Shown: positions 10,693 through 22,300, counted from the stretch's first letter. The stretch is DNA of 64,000 nt from Hofstenia miamia (GCA_004352715.1 SCFE01000024.1:1354989-1418988), one strand, 5' to 3'. Numbers and translations: made by a program. Notes: generated by a model not told the origin, from the sequence alone.

Positions 10693-13600
10693 ATGAGTTC
10701 AAATAACAACAGTAGCAATGCAGTTGGTGATGCACGGCGTAGAGTGAAGTTGTACGTACTCAATGAAAATAGACAATGGGATGATCGCGGTACTGGTCAT
10801 GTAACGGCAACTTTTAGTCCCGATCTCGAGTGTACAGTTTTGCTAGTGCATTCTGAAGAAGGGCGACAGGTTCTCTTAGAATCCCGCATTCAAGTCGATA
10901 CTATGTATCAAAAACAACAGGGCACTTTAATTGTTTGGCATGAAGTGGATAACGGAGATATGGCATTAAGCTTTCAGGCATGCTACCATTTTTACTTCTT
11001 TGTATTTTTATTGAATTGGCAGCTGTAGCGTACAATTAAATTGCTCAAATTTGATAGAATTCGTATTTTATTTTGCTACATATAGAAAGCATGCTGTAAA
11101 TATTTCAACCAAATGTATTGTAAGAATCAGTTAAAAATAGAAATTCTATCGTAATTTTAATAAATGTTTGAAAAAATGAATGGGGTATGCTTTAGATTAG
11201 AAAACACTAATTCTAATTTAATTGGACTTGCACTTGCGTAAATATATTTGTGAATGAATCGTGTGTTTGGTGTCCAAGAATTCCGGCAAAATTTGAAATG
11301 AATTTTATGCTTGCTGAAATTGTTCATTGTTGATAATTCATTATCATTTTATTTATAATTTTTGTCCCGTCCTTGGATTAATATTAGACACGTTTTTGTT
11401 CATTTTAAAAAAGTCATTAACAGATTTATTCAAAATCTTAACATAAACAAATGCATGGAAAACTTATAAAAGATGTTCAAAGTGACCACCGCCAGTTTCA
11501 TGTAACAAAAGACATCTGGCCAATACGCCACAAACAGCTGAAAGAAGTTCCTCTTGCGAGGTGGACTCGATAGCATTTTCGATCTTCTCTTTCAAATCTT
11601 CTAAACTCCGTGATCTCCCCTGCGAGTATACGTCTTCACGTAATCATACCCAAAAGTAAAAATCCAGTAGAACTCGCAGGCCAGAAATTCTTGAAGCCAC
11701 GACTAATAACAGTGCTTTCATTAAACGTGTTCCTGAAATATTCATTAAATAAGAAATAAAATAAGATGAAATAAGTGATAATAAATTATAAAACCCGATG
11801 CACTGTAATTAAGATAAATTGTGATAGAGAGCTAAGTTGAACAATTTTAGTAAGGATAAAATTCATTTAAAATAGCCGGAATTCTGGGACACCCTGTATA
11901 TTCTGTCAGGTCTTGAATCAGTCATTCTAGTCCCGATAAATACTACAAATTAGGAATTTCTTAGATTGCGATTGGTCAATGAGAAATATGGAGTTTAATT
12001 GTTTTAGAATTATACAGACGTTCCTGACGATAATGGAATGTCGAAATATAGTTGATCATCGTATAATAGAGTTAGTGCCGTTCAATCAGTTTCTATAAAT
12101 ATGCACTGAATTAAAAAAGAGTTTATTTAGTTAAGATACAGTGGAGTTTGCCTAATGTCACATCGCTTGGTGTATGAAAAAAGGAGACAATAGTCGAATA
12201 TGATAATATTCGAATTTGCCTAATATCACGTTTTGATTTAACTCGAGAAATAATGGGACAATACGCAAAAAAATTTATTCATGTACAATATTGTAAATAT
12301 GAATCAATCCGAGTTTGTGACAGTTTTTCTCCCTTTGAACAGTAGCTTTAAGTTTTTCAATTATGACGATAGTTGGGAAGATTCTCCTCGATTGGCGAAA
12401 TACTCTGTAACTGTAGTAAGAGCTCCCAAACATTCATTGTTTGTGACAGTAGGATTTCTTCTGCATCATTTCCAACGGCGCCTGAAGTACATGTATTTTT
12501 AGACTGTGTATCTGTATTTTCTGGTCGAAATACTGGAAGGAACACAGCAGATGTTTGAACATATTGGTCAGCACTGATGAACTCATCCAACTGTATATCA
12601 GCAATAATTTCTTCATCATCTATGACTCTTGGCAACTTATCTGCTGATGCAGCACTCTGGTCTGTTTGCAACTGCTGCCTCACCAGGCAATTTTTGGGAT
12701 TGCTCCTGCCTGTCTGTCAATTCTAGGAATACACTTGACTCTAATGACGTCTATAAATCCGCTGATCTAATAGTGACTTTGTATCTCTAAATGCTGCTCT
12801 CGACCAAATCTATCTGCTGGCCAGCTTCTCATTTGGATCTCTTCAAGACTCATGCTTTCTTGCTCGTTCCTTGCATTCCCAACCTGACCTTCCCCGGTTT
12901 AAATTTTCGAACCATTCTTTTGTTCCTTCGGGCCGGCCTGTAAATCCTATTTTCCTTTTTCCCTTTATTTCTTTTGTTCCTTTCCTTCTGTCCTGGTCTT
13001 CCTGTTTTCCCCCCATTGATCCGCCTGTTTGCCATCGTCTCCAACGCCCATAAAATTTCCCTAATGCTTAAGTCCTGTAAGTTGCCTGGTCCTTGCTGTC
13101 CTGATGTCTTCCGATCCTTTGCAATCCTCGAAAATTTATCAAAGCTTTCCAACCCTTTCCATCCATTCTTGTCATCCCTTCTCCTATATTTGCTTTTCTA
13201 GGCTTTTTCCGCAATGCTGGAAAACATCTTAGAGTTAAAATCCAATCAGCTTCTCTCCTCTCAAATCCTCTCAAATCGTCCAATAGCTATTCTTTCTCGG
13301 CTGTCAATCATCTTTGAGCGTCTTGTCTTTCGTTATGTGTTCCCTAAAATTCGTCACCTCATCTCCGCTTCTCAGCATGGTAACCTTCCGGGTCGTTCTA
13401 CCCTCACTAACTTGCTCACTTTGATTGAAAACTGCTATTTCCAATCTGATCGTAATGATCGTGGTTGCATTATCTTTCTTGACATTTCTAAAGCATTTGA
13501 TCGATTCCCGCATTCTATTCTTTGTGACAAATTAAGTTTATTTGGGTTTGATGCTGATTTCATCGAACTCTTTCAGTCTTACCTTTCCAATCGTCGTCAG

Positions 13601-16600
13601 TGTGTCAAAATCAACTCGTCTATTTCTTCCCCCGCTCTTGTCTCTAGTGGTGCTCCTCAAGGTTCTGTGTTTGCTGTTCTCTTTTTGCTTATTGCTATCA
13701 ATGACCTCTCTCAATCTGTCCTCAACTCATCCTGTCTACTTTACGTTGATGACACTGGGTTTTCAACCTTGTTAGTTCTTTTGCTTCCAATATTACCTCT
13801 GATCTTTTGTCTACTTGGTATTCTGTTAGCCATCTTGATTTTAACCCAACCAAGACATGTGGTATTTCCTTTTTTTATATCTCCCCCTTCTGATCTTCCC
13901 CTTCCTGTGAACTTTTCCCCTCATCATACTCATCTTGGAGTTCAACTTGCTCATAACTTAAATTGATTGATGTATTCATTCCGCTCTCTTCTACAAGTTG
14001 TTTAACTGCATCTGATTTTTCGTTATTTTTCCAACAGTAGATCTATCAATTCCGAATAGAGTGTTGATTTCTGTGTTTTTCACTTTGCTGTAATTTCTGT
14101 ATGATATTATAACGTGTTAAAGTAAGGTCATTACGCTTGCCCTTTGAAGCGGAAGACATTGTTTTAATACATGCACGCTCACAAAACTTGCAATGAGGGG
14201 AAAATGTTCTGATTGGTGCAGAGTTTTAACGTTAGCTGAACTACACGTACGCTCGCAAAATGTGATGTTAGCCGAACTCATTGTGATTAGTACAGAATTT
14301 TAACTTGATAATAAGCGAAATGTGACAATAGACGATGTGACATTACACGAACTAATTCAAATGTTAATACATTATCTTTTGCCGGGACAAACGAAATTAG
14401 GTGACATTAGCCAAATGTGGTTTTTAAGCAAAGTGACATTAGGCAAAATCCACTGGAATAGGTTGTGAACAAGCTAAGGAAAGGATCATCTGTATTTGAA
14501 AAAATGTCTGCTGATAAAGCGCTATTCAATGAAATTGGAGTGCGCACATCTTTATTGTATTGTATGCAAGGCATCGAATATTTAAGTTTAAGAAATTTAA
14601 GCTTTGAATAGGAAGGATCTCAATATGTCTTATAAGGAAAATGAAAAATTTGCTTCTTCATTTTAGATATAATAACTTGTTTTGAATTTATAGGATAATT
14701 AACTCTTTCATTAAAAATTCAAAAATGAATTTCTTTTTATTCTTAGTTTTTTATATTCGTGTTATTATTATTTATCCATAGTAAATTTAGTATCTATCAA
14801 CTTGTTTAAACAGCATGCCATTATTTCTTATAACTCAAACTTTTATTTAGGAAAAAGAAGGATGTGAAGAAATTTGGGAGAAAATATGTAATATTCAGGG
14901 AAAAGATCCTTCTTTAGACATGACCCAGGATGCTGGTGAGGAATCAGAAGAAGAGGCTGGAAGTAAGCCTGGTGATGATTCCATGGATGACAATGAAGCT
15001 CGACCAGGTTTCAACTCTTACGATTCCCTTCCAACTGATATTAACCGTTTGGATGAAATCTTAGTTGGTTTTGAAACAATTAACTCTCCTTTTCAGAGAT
15101 CTAAGTTAATGTTGGCTATGGAACAGCAGGGATATATATTAAAACTGTTAGAACTTTATCGTACATGTAGGGAATCTAATCATATACAAGGTTTGCACAA
15201 TCTGTATAACATTTTCCGTTGTATATTTAATTTCAACAATAACTCATTTTTTGAAATAATGTTTTCGTCCGAAAACATAATGGATGTCATTGGCGTTTTG
15301 GAAAATGATCCTAAACTTCCTAATCCCTCCAATCATCGGGAAGTAGTACTGAATGCTAAAATGAAACAAGCTGTTCCTATTAAAAATGCAGCATTGTTAC
15401 AAAAAATTCAGCAGACTTATAAAGTGCAGTATATTCAAGATGTTATTTTACCAGTTCCCTCTGTGCTAGAAGAAAATGCACTGTCTTCTTTAAATTCTTT
15501 TATATTTTTTAGCAAAGTCGAAATAATTCAGTTTATTCAAAGTGATTCTAGTTTACTCGGTGATATCGTTAAGCAAATTTCAGATCCAGAATCCTCATAT
15601 GAAGAAAAGAAAAATTCATTTGGTTTCTGCAAAGAGTTGTGCTCATTCGCACAAGTATTGCAGCAACAAAATCGTGACATTTTTTACAAAACACTCCAAG
15701 ATTTGGGTATTCTCGGTGCAATTGCCACAATTCTTCGAGAATTTGATGATCATGATTTGCAATGGCCTGCTGTAGAGGTATTAGCGTATTTCGTTGAAGT
15801 TAATCCGTCTATTGTTAGAGGGTTTATGGTAAATGAAACGTGCAAGCAAAACGGTGAAAATGAAGATGATGATGATGAAGATGCCCTATTGATTAATCTT
15901 CTTTTGGATCAAATGCTTTGCGATACAGATGAACAGTTTGGCTATGGAATGCAGGTAATGAATCTGTTTAAGATACTTCTTGATCCAGCTACCATGGAAG
16001 TGAATGTTACAAAAAGTGAGCGCACTGAATTTCTAAATTTATTTTATTCCCGGTGTTTTCATCGTTTTATTGCTCCAATATTAGCTAGTACTTCGGAAGG
16101 GGGTGATGCGCCACCTTCAAAAGACGATTATCATACAGCTCTTCAGCAACAATGTATATTAGAGTTAGCCACATTTTGTTTAGAACATCATTCTTATCAC
16201 ATAAGAACTTGTATTATAAAAAATGAACTTTTAAAGCGAATTTTAGTTCTAATGCGTTCACAGCATTCTTTTTTGGTGTTGTCAGCTTTGCGTTTTTTAA
16301 GGCGTATGATTAATCTCAGAGACGACTTTTATATCCGCCACATTACAAGTTATCGTTTACTTCAGCCAGTTGTTAACGCTTTTATTCGCAATGGCGATCG
16401 TTACAATTTATTGAACTCAGCTCTTATAGAATTTTTCGAATACATTCGAACTGAAGATATCAAACAACTTTGCTCTCACTTTATCGAAAATTATTATTCT
16501 GTGTTTGAAAACGTGGACTATGTGCCTACATTTAAAGGTCTTCAAATGAGATATCAACAGCAGCTCCAGCGGAATTCTGCCGCTGATCCTATTTTTAGCG

Positions 16601-17085
16601 ATGGAAGTGTAACGCCTCCCATCAGTCGCAAAGCAAGTGATGATGATGATTCATGGTTAGAGAGAGAGGATCATTCTCCACTTAACGATGAAGAAATGGC
16701 CCCAGCAGTGACACCCCCTGCTGATCGAAAATGGGAAAATGAATTTGATTTGTTCACCAATTATGTGAGTCAAAGACGAAAAGACAATGTTGCTAATTCA
16801 ACAGAGATAGACATTGATGGAATAACTCCCGCTCTGCTTGGTAATAAGGCTCCTATTCGTTTTGGTACTATCAAATGTCCAACATTATCAAAAACTCCAC
16901 CACCAATAGGGCCAGTGCTGCCTGCTATTCACTCCGATTCAGAGCCAAAAGCTTCTCTCGTTGCATATGATGATGACGAGGATGAAGAAGAAGAATCTAA
17001 TCATGTCGACCAAAACTCTGCACTAAATAATGGACTAGAATCTCCAGCTAAAAGACTGAAATTCAGTTTTACCGATCAAACCTAG
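10693..17085 (+). CDS. PPP4R3: Protein phosphatase 4 regulatory subunit 3 (SMEK/falafel), two coding exons
   Basis: Exons are 10693-10977 and 14851-17085, giving 839 residues, close to the usual length of the family. Exon 1 (95 codons) starts [13 protein letters not shown] and encodes most of the N-terminal EVH1/PH-like domain ([33 protein letters not shown], ending MALSFQ). Exon 2 resumes with [20 protein letters not shown], the exact continuation expected for this family, so the phase-0 junction is secure. Next come an acidic spacer, the SMK-1/DUF625 region ([38 protein letters not shown]), an armadillo-like helical part ([17 protein letters not shown]) and an acidic tail with a PAKRLKF nuclear signal. 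The subunit targets PP4 catalytic subunit to substrates in DNA repair, cell cycle and stress responses. The intron donor is GC, not GT. The 3.9-kb intron is full of transposons on both strands. Confidence 0.93.
10975..10983 (+). other. Non-canonical GC splice donor of the PP4R3 intron (CAG|GCATGC)
   Basis: The conserved protein ends at LSFQ (codon CAG 10975-10977) and resumes at 14851 after TTTATTTAG. The first intron bases at 10978-10979 are GC. No GT keeps the conserved junction. The CAG before the cut and the G at +5 are retained, as expected for a GC-AG intron. Confidence 0.75.
11266..11896 (-). mobile_element. Tc1/mariner-type element with degenerate transposase, inside the PP4R3 intron
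   Basis: The right end reads ggaattctgggacaccctg followed by TA (11897-11898). Its reverse complement matches the left end (ggtgtccaagaattccggc from 11270) over about 40 bases with some mismatches. On the minus strand 11700-11468 encodes a decayed transposase C-terminus: [26 protein letters not shown], and [17 protein letters not shown] just before the stop. The HFEHLL ending is shared by a common invertebrate mariner-type family that is also seen at 57.2 kb. At 631 bp it is too short to be autonomous, so it is an internally deleted copy. Confidence 0.7.
12357..12700 (-). pseudogene. Tigger/pogo-like transposase, C-terminal fragment
   Basis: The minus-strand frame contains [20 protein letters not shown], then [14 protein letters not shown], and ends [13 protein letters not shown]. 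Short acidic tails with an xIVAD-like motif are usual after the DDE domain in Tigger/CENP-B-type transposases. Assignment rests mainly on position between the matching terminal repeats and on the N-terminal piece at 14 kb. The catalytic domain is absent. Confidence 0.45.
12740..13975 (+). pseudogene. LINE reverse transcriptase fragment nested in the Tigger element
   Basis: An open frame of 250 codons (13214-13966) contains an ordered reverse transcriptase core: [36 protein letters not shown] (motif 2a), [15 protein letters not shown] (motif A with the catalytic aspartate), [30 protein letters not shown] (motif B) and [11 protein letters not shown] (motif C, YVDD rather than the commoner FADD). 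After YVDD the downstream homology ([20 protein letters not shown], then [12 protein letters not shown]) is in shifted frames, so two frameshifts are present. Upstream 12900-13210 encodes part of the region before the RT ([15 protein letters not shown]). The strand is strikingly C+T-rich compared with its surroundings, consistent with a foreign insertion. No poly(A) tail or endonuclease is visible. Confidence 0.75.
13980..14159 (-). pseudogene. Tigger/pogo-like transposase, N-terminal CENP-B-type helix-turn-helix
   Basis: From an ATG at 14159 the minus strand reads [20 protein letters not shown], and after a one-base frame change [20 protein letters not shown]. Together these follow the pattern of the CENP-B/Tigger N-terminal DNA-binding helix-turn-helix (KRNDLT..., then a second helix ending in STV.KI.K). 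The frameshift shows the copy is dead. It reads towards the C-terminal fragment at 12.5 kb, interrupted by the LINE. Confidence 0.65.
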
Positions 17086-17237
17086 AATAATTTAATGGAC
17101 AATATCATGTTGTTTTACCATCTAGAAAAGCATTAGAATAATGGTATATACCGAAACATCTCAAGTAATTTTTAAAGTAAACCTCATTGTATACAATTAT
17201 GCATTCTTGACGTTTTTCAAAGTCAGTTTTAGTTCGA

Positions 17238-17243
17238 AATAAA
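17238..17243 (+). terminator. Candidate polyadenylation signal of PP4R3 (AATAAA)
   Basis: AATAAA about 150 bases after the PP4R3 stop codon, in AT-rich DNA. The position is plausible for a 3' UTR; the cleavage site cannot be seen. Confidence 0.5.
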
Positions 17244-18552
17244 TTTTAACACGTTAATTTGCTTTCGACATGGTTGCAAATGCAGCAATTTTGTAAATAT
17301 TTTTGTAAGTGTTCTCTAGTGTACATGAATGACATGTGTCTTTTAGGATATGTGTTTTTCGATTTATTGAAACTTTTAATGTTTTTATTTTATTATGAAA
17401 AATATATGTTTACAGAATCTTCGAGATGGTTTATAAACTACTCGTTGATATTCCGTTTTGTATATATATGCACATTTTAAGATTTCTTACAGAGATTATT
17501 CCCATTCTATTATTCGACAAAAAGTGATAGTAATTTACATTGCCATAGCTGCTTTAGGAAACCTGAGAAAATATGAAAAGGCAATAACATTAAAGAACTC
17601 AATATCTTAATTAACAAAAAGTTGTCTAAATTTTAATGAAGTCGTTTTGGTGGTCGTTATAAATGGTTACATATTTTCTAAACGCGCCCACCATGCACTT
17701 AATGTTTTCTCATAAGTGTTTTCATGGACTTTATCTAAGTTCTAAAATAGGTCTAGAAACTGAACTGTTAAAAGAATTGTAAAGTGTTCATTTGAATTAT
17801 GCAAAACTATTTTACAATATCATAACAATTTATGCCGATATTCATTTTTATGCAATTTTGCAATGTCGATGATTTTTTCCAAAGAATTTACAATGTTAAA
17901 TCAATTCAGGTCGAAAATTAATCTCATTTTTGCAATCATGGGAATATATTTTCTGATATTGTTTAATATAGATTGATGTTATATTTAATTTTCATTTCAA
18001 AAGATCTCGTAATTGTAAGCAATGAACTACTTTACATTAGAAATATTTGACTGAAAATTCAATAGGCAGTATTGATTCAGTAAATGCATTAACATAACTT
18101 TTATACTAAATGCGCTGTCAATATCTATTGCAAAAAAACAGTTTTAAATAAGCCATCCTCAAATTAGGCTATGGCAGTTTAAACATTTATAATTATTCTG
18201 GTTCCAAATTTGCTTTTCGCACATAGCACACTCTTCGATTTAACTTCAGATTCCTATGGTAGCTGCAAAATGCTGAGAGCTGGATTAACCGCAATAAATC
18301 AAACAATCCTTATTCCAGTTCAATTTTGATGTTACAGAAATGACAACTACTATTCATAAACCTAGTGAGGATATTAACACGAATTTCTTCCATAACTGCT
18401 AAAAATTGTAAAATGTAATAACAAAATATAAGAAAATGGCGAAAAGTATCCTTCAAATTTTCGACTTGTTTTAATTACTTTGCCAATCAGCAAAAATTTC
18501 GAAACATTGTTTAATCAAAGTCAAAAGCCCACATTTATCTCGGAGGTTCAAT
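17244..18552. other. AT-rich intergenic DNA
   Basis: No coding sequence, RNA gene or bounded repeat is recognised here. Confidence 0.4.
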
Positions 18553-18798
18553 TTGAATTTCGTATGCAATGTTCTATTAGTAATGCCTTCATTCAAGCTA
18601 TTGAAAATTGGAGGCATTTTTTACAATAATTTTTACTTTATTATAGTACATGTATGTTCAATCTTATCGAAAGCCTTTGATTCAATTGATAGCATTTTAA
18701 TTGAAAAACAAGCTAATTGGTATGTTCAAAGAATACGATATGCATTAGAGGGCAAAATTACAAATAACATTGATGTGCATTCAAAATATCATCAATAA
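18553..18798 (+). pseudogene. LINE reverse transcriptase fragment (motif A region)
   Basis: The frame contains ILSKAFDSIDSILIEKQ, which matches the LDLSKAFDSIDH.ILLEKL signature around the first catalytic aspartate of CR1/jockey-type reverse transcriptases. Upstream residues (SFKLLKIGGIFYNNFYF) fit the preceding helix loosely. No other RT motif in the correct order follows, so it is a short decayed fragment. Confidence 0.5.
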
Positions 18799-19254
18799 AG
18801 AATAAATGATAGGACTTTTTACAAAAATATACCAATGAATGCTGGGCTATTTGCAAAAGCCTGGTGATAAAAACACCGATTTCTGTTTTTAGCGTTAGAT
18901 GTGTTAATAATGTTACAACATGCCAGAGTATACTAAAACCGACAAGATGACGATTAAGGCATTGTGGGTGACTTTCCAACTGAGTTTTTATGTAGCCAAA
19001 GTTTTGCACACTGCAATCATTCACCGCTGCGAAATGTTCAGTTGAAAAGCTTTTCTTCTGAAGAAAATGCTGTGCGAAGATCAAAACTTTCTGCCTGGAA
19101 ACTTGGGGAAATACTTTCCTTCATTTAAACCATCACAGATTTTGAAAACTTCCTACTCGAATTAGAACTTCCTATTTGTAATTAGAAATATTTTATGACG
19201 TAAGAGCATTTGTCAGTTGTCAATTGTATAGCAATACTCACAATCACAGAATTT

Positions 19255-19340
19255 ATTAGGCCGGATAGTTTTTCTTAAAAGTGGGAGTAACATGAACAAT
19301 TTTTCAATAATTCGGAAAGTAATTGTTTCGTATGCATTCG
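19255..19340 (-). pseudogene. Short LINE reverse transcriptase fragment (YFP..WK motif)
   Basis: The minus strand reads NNYFPNY, a stop, then KIVHVTPTFKK. This is the first conserved motif of non-LTR reverse transcriptases (GYFPD.WK...V.PIFKK) with one in-frame stop. It resembles the motif in the LINE at 2.3 kb, and the two share the string taattcggaaagtaa. Confidence 0.5.
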
Positions 19341-20830
19341 TTAAATACGTAATTTTAGAGACTGACACTCATACGTGCAGTGATTTTACGTGGCCATGCC
19401 AGAATTTTGGAAGGTCCACTTGATTAATTGGACTTAAGTTTATGATTTGCTTTTAAAGTTTCAAAACCTGATGTAAAATGGAAAGAAAATTCGGATTGGA
19501 AAAATGTAGCTGATTAATTGTTATACTTAACTATTGGACCATTGAATTTCTTAGATTAAAAAATCTGATTTATTCATTAGGAATGTCATGGGTATCTGTG
19601 ATATTTATCCATTTTGATTTTTGTTTGCATTAATACAATTTGATTAGGATTTCTCATGAATTAGTTTCCACTTTGACTTTTAGTGTGGCGTATTCATTTC
19701 TAATGGATTCGTTGTACGCCTTTGCAATTTGCAATATTGGAGAAATTTTTCTATGCAACAAAATTTCTATGAGTTTTGGAAGTTTTAAATATTCTATATG
19801 CCATTGTTTTTTCGCGAATCAATGTTTGACAAAAATCATTTATCCAAGGTTTACTATGTGCAGATATATTTGAAATGCTTTTATAATTTGATCTAATCAT
19901 AATTTTCCTTTCTGACGAAATTTTTTGAAATCAAATTAAAAAATTCTAAAAAAATGTATCTGCATTGTACAGTAGGTGCATTTGTGGTAGTATACAAAGG
20001 AAGCCAGTTTTCTGAAAAAATTGCCGATTTAAAATTTAACTTGTACAATGGGAAATATTTAAGATAGCATTTACGATTAAAGATCACATTTAACTACATG
20101 AAAGTAAAAGGGAAAAGAAATATTTGGAATTGGCCAACCAAGAAAAATCACATTTAAATTTCAAAAGACCTCAATCAATTCCAACTACCAAAATTAATTA
20201 ATGAAGAAATCCTAATAAGTGTTTAACACTTCAAATGTATTGATTTTATGTGCAAAGGATTTTAAAAATAAATAATAATAAATTGTTTATATTATCAGTA
20301 CTTTTTTCACGGGTTTTTATTCACTTTGTGGCTGAATTACTCAATAAATAGATTAGCGAATTTATATATAATAAAACTGAATAACAAAAAATAAAAATTA
20401 AAAGAAGAAAAACAAATATTACAGGGCAGAGAAGAAACTTTTTACATGTGTGTGAATTATTATATTCAGTGCTTAAGAAGTTTAGCATATGACGCATTAA
20501 TTTAGCTTTAAAAAGTCTAGGAGCATCAAAAACAGAGATATCTGGTAACACGACTAAACTAAGATTGCCGAGTCTTCGTTTTCTTAAGTTTTGATATTTG
20601 AAATGAAGTTTGGACAGTAAGATACATTGAACAACTGCTTTGTAAGTGAGAATTTTTTATTGGATTATTAATTTCTACTCAGACTTTCAAAATTTGCTGT
20701 TAGATTACTCCTAATATCATTGCGTTGTTTTGGATTAAATACTTTGGTATTAGAAATAAAACTCCACCACATTTTCTTTAACCTAATGAATTGCTGGATA
20801 ATCTGTCTCTCTTAAATACAGTAGATGTTT
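19341..20830. other. AT-rich intergenic DNA with a LINE-like 3' tail
   Basis: No gene is recognised. The 20236-20280 stretch (tgattttatgtgcaaaggat, then tttaaaaataaataataata) is repeated at 21253-21298, and both run into A/T microsatellite-like tails. This resembles 3' ends of LINE or SINE copies in the same orientation. Confidence 0.35.
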
Positions 20831-20836
20831 CGTTAT

Positions 20837-21075
20837 TAACCCTTAGCGTCTCTTAATTTTTCAAAATGTGCCTATAGCTAATGATGAAAACTTCATTGGT
20901 AAGTACCTATTTGATAACACACTTTTTTATTGCGTTTGTCTTAAAAAAGGTTCAATTTTTACTTCGGATATATCTTACAACGGTGGAAAATATGAGCGCA
21001 GAAAATTACGCCATTGCCGCTTAGACACAAACTAGGCGAGAGCCTACGTATACGGTGTAGGCGCGGTGAGGGTTA
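20837..21075. mobile_element. Possible small TTAA-type MITE
   Basis: The left end ttattaacccttagcgtct (TTAA then CCCTTAGCG) is mirrored at the right by gcgcggtgagggttagaa, about 240 bp apart. This would fit a piggyBac-type non-autonomous element (TTAA target, CCC...GGG ends). The repeats are short and the right TTAA has become TTAG, so this is tentative. Confidence 0.3.
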
Positions 21076-21617
21076 GAAGACCGCATACTATCAAGATCGT
21101 CAATTTTTAACCAAGTTTCCGAAATAGGTAAAAACATAATTTTTAAAACTTGAAATTCATTGTTTATATTCAACATTTTTGCTGCTAAGATTTTGAAAGT
21201 TGAAATATAATTAGTTAAAAAGAATTCGTCATTCCATTTAGCACTTTATTTGTATATTGATTTTATGTGCAAAGGATTTTAATAATAAATGATGTTATTA
21301 TTATTATTTTGAAAAAAATACTCGAAAGTTAAAATTGGGTTTTAGTTCATTTCAATACAATAGACAGCTGATAAAAGGAAATATATAATAGCCGTTATTA
21401 GTTTCTTTTTAATGTTGATAACAATAGCAAAGACGTGATTGATTGAAACTATAATTAGATGAGTTAGGGACGTGAAGATATAAGGTGTCGGTAAAAGTGA
21501 ATTGGATTCACAAGCGTTAAGAGTAGAAATGAGATATATAACGACAAACAGTAAAAAAATGTATGTGAACAAATTTAATTTTAGAATTACTTAAGTTCTC
21601 TGTAGCCTGGACATTTG

Positions 21618-21637
21618 GAAATATATATATATATATT
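21618..21637. repeat. (TA)n microsatellite
   Basis: A short TA run immediately left of a GC-richer insert that ends at another TA run (22663-22695). Confidence 0.8.
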
Positions 21638-21899
21638 GTGGCATCGGCACCTAGATATAGCGGCGCGATCAACCGATGAATTCTACAAATTCCCGCTAGG
21701 TGTGCACAAGATCGTTTCACCGCTCTCATCTCCAGTTCCCGCTTGTCAAGCTGCTACGTCAGCATTATTGTTTAGTTCTGCCGTTAGGCAGGTTGTTTTG
21801 CGTTATTTGTTAACTTTGTATTTATAGGGCAAACATGTGCGCAATAGCTTCAATAAAATTTTAAGTTCATGCAGCTCAGTCTAATTTATTGCTATTACA
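21637..21899 (+). mobile_element. Possible solo LTR-like sequence
   Basis: This 263-bp block begins TGTGGCATCGGC right at the end of a TA tract and ends GCTATTACA. It contains an AATAAA (around 21851) and is clearly richer in G+C than its surroundings. TG...CA ends plus a polyadenylation signal are LTR-like. However I see no target-site duplication, primer-binding site or gag/pol, so the call is weak. Confidence 0.25.
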
Positions 21900-21961
21900 A
21901 AGATTAATTAGATGATCCGGAGCAGCTAAACTTCCTACGGAGATGAGGGGGCTTCGCGGTG

Positions 21962-22300
21962 CAGACTTGTCAACGAGCCGTAATTGCTAAGCTCGGCTCG
22001 TTTAAATTTTGAGTAAGTTCGGCTCGGCTCGCCACAGAAAATCTTTCAATGAGGCTCGTTTCAGCCCGGTATTTTTTTTAAATATTGTGTTCTCAGAATT
22101 TTTTCAATTGCGCTTACTATTATTTAATAAACATTTCTAAAATACGATTATAAGTAAGGAATATTGAATGAAAAAATTAGAAAAATCTGCATAATCAAAT
22201 TAACAAGCAGCACTATAAATTTGGTTTGCTTAAAAATGGCTCGTTTTGGGCTCGTTGTATTTACAATACTCTGCTCAAGCTCGGCTCGTTGACAAGTCTG
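21962..22300. mobile_element. hAT-superfamily MITE with perfect 8-bp target duplication
   Basis: Terminal inverted repeats cagacttgtcaacgagccg (left) and cggctcgttgacaagtctg (right) are exact over 19 bases. The flanking octamer TCGCGGTG (21954-21961 and 22301-22308) is an exact direct duplication, diagnostic of hAT insertion. The ends also carry repeated GGCTCG/CTCGGCTCG motifs, likely subterminal binding sites. At 339 bp there is no transposase. The perfect duplication suggests a fairly recent insertion. Confidence 0.88.

Larger units (their letters stand above)
12139..14455 (-). mobile_element. Tigger/pogo-like DNA transposon carrying a nested LINE fragment
   Basis: The ends are near-perfect inverted repeats: left cagtggagtttgcctaat from 12139, right attaggcaaaatccactg ending 14455, one mismatch over about 23 bases, with TA preceding the left end. 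Transposase pieces on the minus strand sit at the outer parts: a CENP-B-type N-terminus near the right end and an acidic C-terminus near the left end. The middle (about 12740-13975) is replaced by a plus-strand LINE. Inside the right end GTGACATTAGCC-like motifs recur, probably transposase binding sites. The whole element lies in the PP4R3 intron, antisense to the host gene. Confidence 0.75.

Noticed and set aside
12850-13283. Lysine/arginine-rich minus-strand frames opposite the LINE
   Set aside because: The composition is the complement of the C+T-rich LINE strand; the plus-strand reverse transcriptase motifs explain the region.
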